11,456 nt of DNA from Candidatus Tagabacteria bacterium CG_4_10_14_0_2_um_filter_40_13 (GTDB lineage Bacteria; Patescibacteriota; Minisyncoccia; GCA-002779875): NCBI GenBank assembly GCA_002792165.1, contig PFNV01000035.1:1-11456 (forward strand). Direction: 5' to 3'. The position numbers and the translations under genes are program-made. How positions within the stretch are numbered: the stretch's first letter is position 1; every line of letters starts with the position of its first letter. The notes below the pieces were generated by a model. It was given only the letters and a program-made list of their open reading frames with translations. It ran no database searches and was not told the DNA's origin. Below are positions 1 to 4,439 of the stretch, one piece after another.

Positions 1-16
1 TTGCGATTTTTCGAAG
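1..16. repeat. 16-bp direct repeat, copy 1 (matches prfA 3' end)
   Basis: TTGCGATTTTTCGAAG occurs here at the window edge and again at 694-709, inside the last codons of prfA on the minus strand. Read on the minus strand, this copy encodes the same FEKSQ residues as the prfA C-terminus. A stop codon lies ten codons upstream of it, so it is a fragment and not a second gene. The repeat may extend beyond the window. Confidence 0.7.
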
Positions 17-51
17 GTTTTGTAGGGGTTCTAACAAAAACCTACTAGTTG

Positions 52-80
52 TTGATTTATTTTTAGTTTTGTAATAGTCT
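52..80 (+). promoter_or_regulatory. Sigma70-type promoter of the membrane-protein gene
   Basis: The -35 element is TTGATT (52-57), followed by a 17-nt spacer and the -10 element TAGTCT (75-80). Transcription would start near 87, leaving a leader of about 40 nt that contains the AGGAGG ribosome binding site at 113-118. The call rests on motif match and spacing only. Confidence 0.5.
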
Positions 81-127
81 TGATAATAGAAGTTTCAAAA
101 AACAAACAGAGAAGGAGGGACCGAAAG

Positions 128-586
128 ATGTTCGGAGTAGTCATCGCGGTTTTAATCGGACTGTTTCAGTACATTTTTATCACGAAGACGCCGGAGGCAA
201 TCTGGCTGACTTCCACGGGCTTTCTGTTTTGGTGGTACATAGTGTGGTCGTCAATCCTTGCCATCATCGTTTTCCTTGTGATGTTGGTCATCACTGGTGC
301 CACGACATTCGCGGCTGGATCCACTGGATACGGTGCTGGTAGCAAGTTGTTGCGGGTTATTGGCGGTTTTGTTGGGGGCGGAGCTCTTTCATTGCTGGTC
401 GGTGTTTTGTTCTTCATTTCCGCTGGCCTAAAAATCGGAGGCATATACTTGCTTTCAACTGCAGTTGCACTTACCGAGCAGGGCTATGTGTGGAATACTA
501 CGACTTTGATTTTCGGCGCTCTTGCTTTGGTCGTCGGACTCATTATGAGTAAATCTTCAGGTTCTTCATCCTCGTCAAAATCCTAG
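128..586 (+). CDS. Unknown four-helix membrane protein
   Basis: This is a 152-residue integral membrane protein that I do not recognise. Hydrophobic segments lie at about residues 1-18, 33-57, 77-105 and 126-140. A glycine-rich stretch (64-85) sits between helices two and three, and the C-terminus is a serine-rich tail after residue 140. The frame stays open upstream to a TTG at 80, but the ATG at 128 is preferred because AGGAGG (113-118) lies 9 nt before it and the predicted transcription start is near 87. The gene has its own promoter and is followed by a strong terminator, so it is a monocistronic unit, convergent with the prfA operon. The 16-bp prfA repeat flanks it on both sides, which hints at insertion. 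Function is unknown; a holin-like or transport role would be a guess. Confidence 0.75.
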   Translation: MFGVVIAVLIGLFQYIFITKTPEAIWLTSTGFLFWWYIVWSSILAIIVFLVMLVITGATTFAAGSTGYGAGSKLLRVIGGFVGGGALSLLVGVLFFISAGLKIGGIYLLSTAVALTEQGYVWNTTTLIFGALALVVGLIMSKSSGSSSSSKS

Positions 587-608
587 ATTGGCGAGGCAAA
601 CAAGTTTG

Positions 609-640
609 GCTGGTTGAGCGTATCAACCAGCTGTTTTTTT
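609..640 (+). terminator. Rho-independent terminator after the membrane-protein gene
   Basis: A perfect 9-bp stem, GCTGGTTGA (609-617) with TCAACCAGC (623-631), has a 5-nt loop and is followed by a run of seven T (634-640). It lies 23 nt after the stop codon. Confidence 0.88.
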
Positions 641-678
641 ACGTAAAATCAGCTTAAGAGAGGTTCTAACCTGTTTCC

Positions 679-1422
679 CTAAGGCGCGGATTTTTGCGAT
701 TTTTCGAAGTATTTTATAATTGGGTCGAGGTCGCCGGCGAGGATTTTTTCTATATTATGCCATGATTTTTTGAAACGATGGTCGGTGACGCGGTCCTGCA
801 AAAAATTATAAGTTCGTATTTTTTCCGAGCGGTCTTGCGTTCCTATCTGTTCCCGTCGCATTTGGAGAGTTTGCGTTTGCTGTTGAATTGTTTGCATTTC
901 CGCGAGTTTGGCGCGGATAACTTTCATTGCCTGCTCTCTGTTTTTTTGCTGTGACCGTTCTTCCTGCGAAAAAACCACAAAGCCGGTGGGTTTGTGCAGG
1001 ATTCTTACCGCAGTTTCCACTTTATTGACGTTTTGTCCGCCTGGTCCGCTTGAACGGGCAAAAGTCATTTCCAGGTCGGACGGCCTGATGTCGATTTCCG
1101 AAACTTCAGGAATAGGCAAAATCGCGACAGAAGCGGTAGAGGTATGAATCCTTCCGCTTTTTTCCGTTTTGGGAATGCGTTGAATGCGATGGACGCCGCT
1201 TTCATATTTAAGCGCTTTAAAAATTCCTAAGCCTTTTATTTCCATGATTATTTCTTTATATCCTCCGATGTCGCTTGGCGAAGAACTGATGATACTCGCA
1301 GACCAGGATTTTTTGACGGCATATTTTGTATACATTTGAGCCAAATCAGCGGCAAAAAGAGCTGCTTCTTCGCCGCCCACTCCGGCGCGTATTTCCAAAA
1401 TAATCGCGTTTGCTTCCTGCAT
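679..1422 (-). CDS. prfA: Peptide chain release factor 1, lacking N-terminal domain 1
   Basis: This factor reads UAA and UAG stop codons and triggers peptidyl-tRNA hydrolysis in the ribosomal A site. The peptidyl-transferase motif GGQ is at residues 128-130 (SSGPGGQNVNK), and the stop-codon recognition tripeptide PKT is at 84-86, in the P-x-T position that distinguishes RF1 from RF2 (SPF). The conserved RAGVGGEEAALFA segment begins at residue 12, and RTYNFLQDRVTDHR is at 203-216. The protein is 247 residues against roughly 355 in typical RF1. Domain 1 (about the first 100 residues) is absent and cannot lie upstream, because rpmE ends only 2 nt before this ATG. The gene is co-transcribed with rpmE, and I see no prmC (GGQ methylase) beside it. 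Its own stop codon is TAG. RF1 identity is secure; the missing domain is discussed as a finding. Confidence 0.93.
   Translation of the reverse strand: MQEANAIILEIRAGVGGEEAALFAADLAQMYTKYAVKKSWSASIISSSPSDIGGYKEIIMEIKGLGIFKALKYESGVHRIQRIPKTEKSGRIHTSTASVAILPIPEVSEIDIRPSDLEMTFARSSGPGGQNVNKVETAVRILHKPTGFVVFSQEERSQQKNREQAMKVIRAKLAEMQTIQQQTQTLQMRREQIGTQDRSEKIRTYNFLQDRVTDHRFKKSWHNIEKILAGDLDPIIKYFEKSQKSAP
694..709. repeat. 16-bp direct repeat, copy 2 (in prfA 3' end)
   Basis: This is identical to positions 1-16 and encodes FEKSQ of the prfA C-terminus on the minus strand. The two copies bracket the membrane-protein gene and its terminator. Confidence 0.7.
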
Positions 1423-1424
1423 TT

Positions 1425-1637
1425 TTATTTCTTTTTCGCTTTTGCGGCTCGGGTTTTGAATTTTTCGACGCGTCCCGCGGTATCAAGCAGTTTTTCCTTG
1501 CCGGTAAAAAACGGATGGCAAGCGCCGCAAACTTCTATTTCCAGCTTTTCCTTCGTGGAACCTACCGTGAATTGATTGCCGCAGCCGCATTTTACGGCCG
1601 CTTTTTTATAATATTTCGGATGGATGTCTTTTTTCAT
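1425..1637 (-). CDS. rpmE: 50S ribosomal protein L31, zinc-binding type
   Basis: L31 is a small protein of the large ribosomal subunit that contributes to the contact between subunits. The 70-residue product has the family pattern MKKDIHPKY at the start and two zinc-ligand pairs, C17-G-C19 and C37-G-A-C40. It is therefore the zinc-containing C+ form, not the zinc-free paralogue. The tail is lysine- and alanine-rich. It is the first gene of an rpmE-prfA operon with a 2-nt gap to prfA. No ribosome binding site precedes the ATG. Instead a -35/-10 pair ends 7 nt before it, so translation is probably leaderless. Length and start match the family. Confidence 0.95.
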   Translation of the reverse strand: MKKDIHPKYYKKAAVKCGCGNQFTVGSTKEKLEIEVCGACHPFFTGKEKLLDTAGRVEKFKTRAAKAKKK

Positions 1638-1644
1638 AGTTTAA

Positions 1645-1673
1645 AATCTAACAGATTAAAAGATAAAAATCAA
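1645..1673 (-). promoter_or_regulatory. Leaderless-type promoter of rpmE-prfA
   Basis: On the minus strand, -35 TTGATT (1668-1673), a 17-nt spacer and -10 TAGATT (1645-1650) are followed by 7 nt and then the rpmE ATG. The expected transcription start therefore coincides with the start codon, and there is no room for a ribosome binding site. Confidence 0.55.
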
Positions 1674-1703
1674 CCCCCAAGAAAGCGTACGTAGTTTTTT
1701 ATC

Positions 1704-1731
1704 TTGACAAAATAAAGGGAAAATATAATAT
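1704..1731 (+). promoter_or_regulatory. Promoter of the M42 peptidase remnant
   Basis: A perfect -35 TTGACA (1704-1709) is followed by an overlapping choice of -10 boxes: TATAAT (1724-1729, 14-nt spacer) or TAATAT (1726-1731, 16-nt spacer). The second fits normal spacing better. The leader is about 40 nt and carries the AGAGG ribosome binding site at 1768-1772. The promoter is divergent from that of rpmE. Confidence 0.5.
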
Positions 1732-1778
1732 TGGCAGGTGAATAGTTTCTTGAAAAAATACCAAGAAAGAGGCGCAAA

Positions 1779-2010
1779 ATGAACAGATGCTTTTTAAAGA
1801 GATTACTTGAAACGGCAAGTCCCTCGGGCTACGAGAATAATGCTTGCCGGACACATTGATGAAATCGGTTTTATTGTATCTGCTATAGACGAGAACAGAT
1901 ATATGCATTCACCGTGCGAAATGGTGGACATGAGAGATGTCCAGCATACCATAGCATTACTGGCTCATTTTTGCGGTAAAAATATCGGAGAAATACTCAA
2001 GTCTTATTAA
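1779..2010 (+). pseudogene. Collapsed M42-family metallopeptidase (FrvX/CelM type)
   Basis: M42 enzymes are cytoplasmic di-metal aminopeptidases of about 340-360 residues. Three family segments are recognisable here in the correct order but crammed into 232 nt. The first is an N-terminal LLETASPSGYE read from the ATG at 1779, whose frame stops at 1857-1859. The second, in the +1 frame, is IMLAGHIDEIGFIVSAID, the metal-ligand H-x-D-E segment. The third is MHSPCEMVDMRDVQHTIALL, the C-terminal HSP-E-v-d-x-x-D region. By comparison with the family, roughly 40 residues are missing at the first junction and more than 200 at the second, and the first junction also shifts frame. AGAGG at 1768-1772 is a good ribosome binding site 6 nt before the ATG. 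It is a dead gene with intact control signals. The segment assignment rests on recalled family patterns. Confidence 0.78.
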
Positions 2011-2018
2011 ATAAATCC

Positions 2019-2040
2019 CCACGCTCATGCATGAGTGTGG
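2019..2040. repeat. Near-perfect 10-bp-stem palindrome
   Basis: CCACGCTCAT (2019-2028) pairs with ATGAGTGTGG (2031-2040) through ten pairs, one of them G-T, with only GC between the arms. It lies 8 nt after the pseudogene stop and just before the terminator. The context AATCCCCAC...GTGGAGG resembles right-end hairpins of IS200/IS605 elements, but no transposase or TnpB is present. Confidence 0.6.
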
Positions 2041-2044
2041 AGGC

Positions 2045-2071
2045 AAAAAGGCGGATCAAACCGCCTTTTTT
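2045..2071. terminator. Bidirectional Rho-independent terminator
   Basis: The 10-bp stem AAAAAGGCGG (2045-2054) and CCGCCTTTTT (2061-2070) has a 6-nt loop and a T run through 2071. The A run on the left arm gives it terminator character on the minus strand too. It insulates rpsB from the pseudogene unit. Confidence 0.88.
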
Positions 2072-2095
2072 ACTTTAATTATCCGTTAAATGGAT

Positions 2096-2124
2096 TTGCC
2101 AGACAATTTCATTTTTGATAGACT
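2096..2124 (+). promoter_or_regulatory. Leaderless-type promoter of rpsB
   Basis: A -35 TTGCCA (2096-2101), 17-nt spacer and -10 TAGACT (2119-2124) are followed by 7 nt and then the rpsB ATG at 2132. There is no Shine-Dalgarno sequence. Transcription is predicted to begin at or next to the start codon. Confidence 0.55.
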
Positions 2125-2131
2125 GTAAAAC

Positions 2132-2950
2132 ATGACAAAAACCGCTAAAAAAGCAGACGAGATCGAAGAAAAAAAAGCTGTCTTAATTAAAGATGAGCAA
2201 GCTTTGCCGGCGCAAGACGCGGCGTCAAGAGATTTTTCCGGCGCATTCAGAAAAGATCTCGAAGAAATGTTTATCGCAGGTATTCATTTCGGTTATTCCC
2301 GCTCCAGCCGGCATCCGAAAATGAAACCTTATTTGTTCGGCCTCCGCAATAATGTTGAAATTTTCGATTTGGAAAAAACTTATGCTTGTCTTGAAAAAGC
2401 AAAAAAGTTTTTAGAAGAGCTTGCCAAAGAAGGAAAGAAGATTTTGATTGTCGCCACTAAGCCCGGCATGCATCAACTGGTGGAGGAGGCGGGTCGCGAG
2501 CTGAATATGCCTTATGTTTCCGAGCGTTGGCTGGGAGGAACTCTTACTAATTTTAAAATGATTAAAGGCCGCATAGACTATTTTATGAGCTTGCGCCAGA
2601 AAAAATCCGCAGGCGAACTGAATAAATATACAAAAAAGGAAATTAGCAGGTTTAATAAAGAAATATCCCGCCTTGAAAGATTTTTAGGCGGATTAGAATT
2701 GCTTACGAATATGCCGGTCGCAGTTTTAATCATTGATCCCAAAAAAGAGAAAACGGCATTCCGTGAAAGCAGGCAAATGTCGATTCCGATCATCGCCATT
2801 ATAAACAGCGACTCCAATCCCAGCGGTATTACTTATCCCATTCCCGCGAATGACAATTCTCCCGCCAGCGTCAAATATCTGCTAAAATTTTTGGTAAAAG
2901 CGTACAAGGACGGATTGATTAAACCCGTTACAAGCGAAAAATCACTATGA
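2132..2950 (+). CDS. rpsB: 30S ribosomal protein S2
   Basis: S2 is a late-assembling protein of the small subunit that bridges its head and body. The 272-residue product shows the family blocks AGIHFGYSRSSRHPKMKPYLFG (about 49-70, with Tyr where the common form has HFGH), NNVEIFDLEKT, SERWLGGTLTNFKMI, PVAVLIIDPKKEKTAFRE and the C-terminal SDSNPSGITYPIPANDNSPASVKYLL. It is about 30 residues longer than E. coli S2, mostly through a charged, alanine-rich N-terminal extension (residues 1-38) of unclear role. No methionine between residue 1 and M46 offers a shorter start, and the promoter spacing supports the ATG at 2132. The gene overlaps tsf by 4 nt (ATGA at 2947-2950), the classic rpsB-tsf pair. 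Confidence 0.96.
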   Translation: MTKTAKKADEIEEKKAVLIKDEQALPAQDAASRDFSGAFRKDLEEMFIAGIHFGYSRSSRHPKMKPYLFGLRNNVEIFDLEKTYACLEKAKKFLEELAKEGKKILIVATKPGMHQLVEEAGRELNMPYVSERWLGGTLTNFKMIKGRIDYFMSLRQKKSAGELNKYTKKEISRFNKEISRLERFLGGLELLTNMPVAVLIIDPKKEKTAFRESRQMSIPIIAIINSDSNPSGITYPIPANDNSPASVKYLLKFLVKAYKDGLIKPVTSEKSL

Positions 2951-3396
2951 TCGCGTCCCAACAAATAAAAAAACTTCGCGATCAGACGGGCATTTCAATG
3001 ATGTCCTGCAAAAATGCTTTAGAAGAAGCGGGTGGCGATGTCGAAAAAGCTTTGGCGCTTTTAGCCGCTAGAGGAGTAAAAGTGGCGGAAGCGAAATCCG
3101 AACGGATAACCAAGGCGGGCATTATCGAATCTTATATTCATCCCAATAAACAAATCGGCGTGCTTTTGGAATTGCGGAGCGAAACAGACTTTACGGCGAA
3201 GAATCAGGAATTTCAAGTCCTCGCTCATGATATTTGTATGCATATTGCCGCAAGTTTTCCTCAAGACGTTACCGAGCTTCTCGGTCAACCCTACATTAAA
3301 AATTCAAGCATTACCGTCGCCGATTATATCAAAGGTTTAATCCAAAAATTCGGCGAGAATATAGAGATCGGTAATTTTAAGAGATTTAATATATGA
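2947..3396 (+). CDS. tsf: Elongation factor Ts, minimal form
   Basis: EF-Ts is the guanine-nucleotide exchange factor that regenerates EF-Tu-GTP. The 149-residue protein has the N-terminal UBA-like domain (residues 1-40, with LRDQTGISMMSCKNALEEAGGD), the EF-Tu contact motif TDFTAKN at 80-86, and a C-terminal FGENIEIGNFKRF. Typical proteins are about 200 (Thermus) to 280 residues (E. coli). Here the helical stretch between DICMHIAA (95-102) and the QPYIK segment (114-118) is cut from about 50 residues to about 12, so the coiled segment and the duplicated core are missing. Both ends join neighbours by ATGA overlaps, so expression is probably coupled translationally to rpsB. Confidence 0.93.
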   Translation: MIASQQIKKLRDQTGISMMSCKNALEEAGGDVEKALALLAARGVKVAEAKSERITKAGIIESYIHPNKQIGVLLELRSETDFTAKNQEFQVLAHDICMHIAASFPQDVTELLGQPYIKNSSITVADYIKGLIQKFGENIEIGNFKRFNI

Positions 3397-3791
3397 TTTT
3401 TTTCTTAATTCTTTTGGCAATTTCCATTGTGGCCCTGGTTGCGCTTTTGGCGCCGGGTTTTTTTCGCATTAAAGATTTGAAAAAAGAAGAAATTCAGGCA
3501 AGCCTTAATTCTGCAAAGCCCTTTTGGCTTGATTTTCACAATTTGTTCGTGATTCCTATAGTTCGCGTTTATCAGGAAAATGTCCGACCAACAACATATA
3601 AAGAGATTGAGAAAATGGCGCGGCGGTTCAGAATTATTACACTGAGAATAGAATGCCTGCTGATGCGTTTTACTGAATATATCCGCGGCAAGCGTACGGT
3701 TGCCTGCAATGGCCACAAGTCGCACTATTGGGAACAGCTTAACAGCTGCAAAAACGGCGCGAACGGTAAAAAAGACGAGAGGCCGGTGTAG
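3393..3791 (+). CDS. Unknown protein with N-terminal membrane anchor
   Basis: This 132-residue protein is not recognised. Residues 1-24 form a strongly hydrophobic segment, an uncleaved anchor or signal, followed by a basic, helical and presumably cytoplasmic region up to about residue 103. The last 30 residues are polar and contain C109, H112, H115 and C123, a spacing that does not match a known zinc motif. It begins by an ATGA overlap with tsf (3393-3396), so it is the third gene of the rpsB operon and probably relies on coupled translation. Its TAG stop (3789-3791) lies within the following tRNA-Thr, so gene and tRNA overlap by 10 nt and share a transcript. The operon position argues that the ORF is real, but no translation-related function can be read from it. 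Confidence 0.7.
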   Translation: MIFFLILLAISIVALVALLAPGFFRIKDLKKEEIQASLNSAKPFWLDFHNLFVIPIVRVYQENVRPTTYKEIEKMARRFRIITLRIECLLMRFTEYIRGKRTVACNGHKSHYWEQLNSCKNGANGKKDERPV

Positions 3792-3856
3792 CTCAGTGGT
3801 AGAGCGACGCTTTTGTAAAGCGTGGGTCGGGGGTTCAAATCCCTCCATCGGCTCCA
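3782..3856 (+). tRNA. tRNA-Thr (TGT), CCA encoded
   Basis: The acceptor stem GCCGGTG pairs with CATCGGC (3846-3852, one G-T). The D arm is TAGCTCAGTGGTAGAGC. The anticodon stem ACGCT/AGCGT encloses the loop TTTGTAA, which gives anticodon TGT with A37. The T arm contains GGTTCAAATC. Discriminator T3853 is followed by a genomic CCA (3854-3856). It is the last gene of the rpsB operon and begins inside the 3' end of the preceding coding sequence. Confidence 0.95.
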
Positions 3857-3903
3857 ATAATAATTTTTCAAATATTCTTTAAATTTTTATCTATATACTC
3901 TTG

Positions 3904-4077
3904 ATGAGCTATTTTAAGAAGTATTGGTTAACTGAACCAAACGTTCTTGACAGTTTTAAAATTTCCATTAAACTTATGATGGATTTCATCAAGGATGAAA
4001 TTACTACGCAAAATGCTCACTTTTTTAAAATTTTAAGCGAGCAAAGGAGGAGAGGAAATGAGAATAGAGTTTTTTGA
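3904..4077 (+). CDS. Small ORF of unknown function (57 aa)
   Basis: An ATG at 3904 opens a 57-residue frame ending with TGA at 4075-4077. The product begins MSYFKKYWLTEPNVLDSF and is amphipathic and helical, with an RRRGNENR-rich end. It is not recognised. A TATACT box at 3894-3899 lies only 4 nt before the ATG, no good -35 is seen, and there is no ribosome binding site. It overlaps the next gene by 20 nt in another frame, and the ribosome binding site of that gene lies inside it. It could be the first gene of a two-gene unit, a leader ORF that couples translation, or chance. Confidence 0.38.
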   Translation: MSYFKKYWLTEPNVLDSFKISIKLMMDFIKDEITTQNAHFFKILSEQRRRGNENRVF

Positions 4078-4360
4078 CAGCAAGAATCACAAAAAGGTGG
4101 AAGTTGAGCTTTTTCAGCCGAAAAGCTGGCTCAAGTTTGAGGCCATCGAAAAGTTTAAGGTTGAGTTTTTTAGCAACCGGAAATATCAAGGATATTTTCG
4201 AGGTTCTCCAGAAAAAACTAACCAATTGCCATTCTTTAAGGTTTACAATAAGGATTTTTTAAGTATTCGGCATTGGATATTCGGTTCTTTCGGCTTCTGT
4301 TGTTTTATAGTCATATGGCCACGCCATAAGGAAGAAACATTTTGTTGTGTGCAAAGTTAA
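4058..4360 (+). CDS. Small unknown protein with one predicted membrane helix
   Basis: The 100-residue product is not recognised. Residues 1-70 are rich in Lys, Phe and Glu with alternating hydrophobic residues, consistent with a beta-rich domain. Residues 72-88 (around IFGSFGFCCFIVIW) form a hydrophobic, possibly membrane-spanning segment, followed by a short basic and Cys-containing tail. The start is supported by AGGAGG at 4045-4050, 7 nt upstream, the best ribosome binding site in this half of the window. The gene is followed after 6 nt by a Rho-independent terminator. A strong site, an ORF and a terminator together make expression likely even though homology is unknown. Its promoter is uncertain; it may lie upstream of 3904 or be shared with the rpsB-tRNA transcript. 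Confidence 0.65.
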   Translation: MRIEFFDSKNHKKVEVELFQPKSWLKFEAIEKFKVEFFSNRKYQGYFRGSPEKTNQLPFFKVYNKDFLSIRHWIFGSFGFCCFIVIWPRHKEETFCCVQS

Positions 4361-4366
4361 AATCCA

Positions 4367-4391
4367 GGCGGGACTTGCGTCTCGCCTTTTT
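4367..4391 (+). terminator. Rho-independent terminator before iscS
   Basis: The stem GGCGGGAC (4367-4374) with GTCTCGCC (4379-4386), 8 bp with one G-T, has the loop TTGC and is followed by five T. It lies 6 nt after the upstream stop codon and 11 nt before the iscS -35 box, so it separates the two units. Confidence 0.88.
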
Positions 4392-4402
4392 ATTTTTAAA
4401 AT

Positions 4403-4431
4403 TTGCCGTCAAAAGAAAAATCTGGTAAAAT
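4403..4431 (+). promoter_or_regulatory. Leaderless-type promoter of iscS-iscU
   Basis: A -35 TTGCCG (4403-4408), 17-nt spacer and -10 TAAAAT (4426-4431) are followed by 8 nt and then the iscS ATG at 4440. No ribosome binding site is present. The geometry is the same as for rpsB and rpmE. No IscR-like operator is obvious. Confidence 0.55.
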
Positions 4432-4439
4432 TTTTACTA

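Noticed and set aside
80..127. TTG start at 80 that would lengthen the membrane protein by 16 residues
   Set aside because: It coincides with the predicted -10 box and has no ribosome binding site, whereas the ATG at 128 has AGGAGG 9 nt upstream and begins directly with the first hydrophobic segment.
637..648. 12-bp palindrome TTTTACGTAAAA as a regulatory site
   Set aside because: It is formed by the T run of the terminator meeting an A run, so it is easily explained by AT-rich composition.
1807..2010. Reading the M42 remnant as a functional small protein from TTG at 1807
   Set aside because: It keeps only scattered pieces of the peptidase fold, has no ribosome binding site at that start, and the true start with AGAGG is in another frame at 1779.
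3405..3857. Minus-strand 150-residue frame opposite the tsf-linked gene and tRNA-Thr
   Set aside because: Its start reads the antisense of tRNA-Thr (MEPMEGFEPPTHAL-type peptides are a common tRNA artefact), and the plus-strand gene is supported by operon overlap.
3947..3980. TTGACA at 3947-3952 with TATGAT at 3975-3980 as a promoter for the 4058 gene
   Set aside because: The spacer would be 22 nt, too long for a normal sigma70 promoter, and the sequence lies inside the upstream small ORF.
4347..4439. ATG at 4347 as the iscS start
   Set aside because: This extension runs through a Rho-independent terminator and the promoter, and the family N-terminus (YLDHAATT) begins right after the ATG at 4440.
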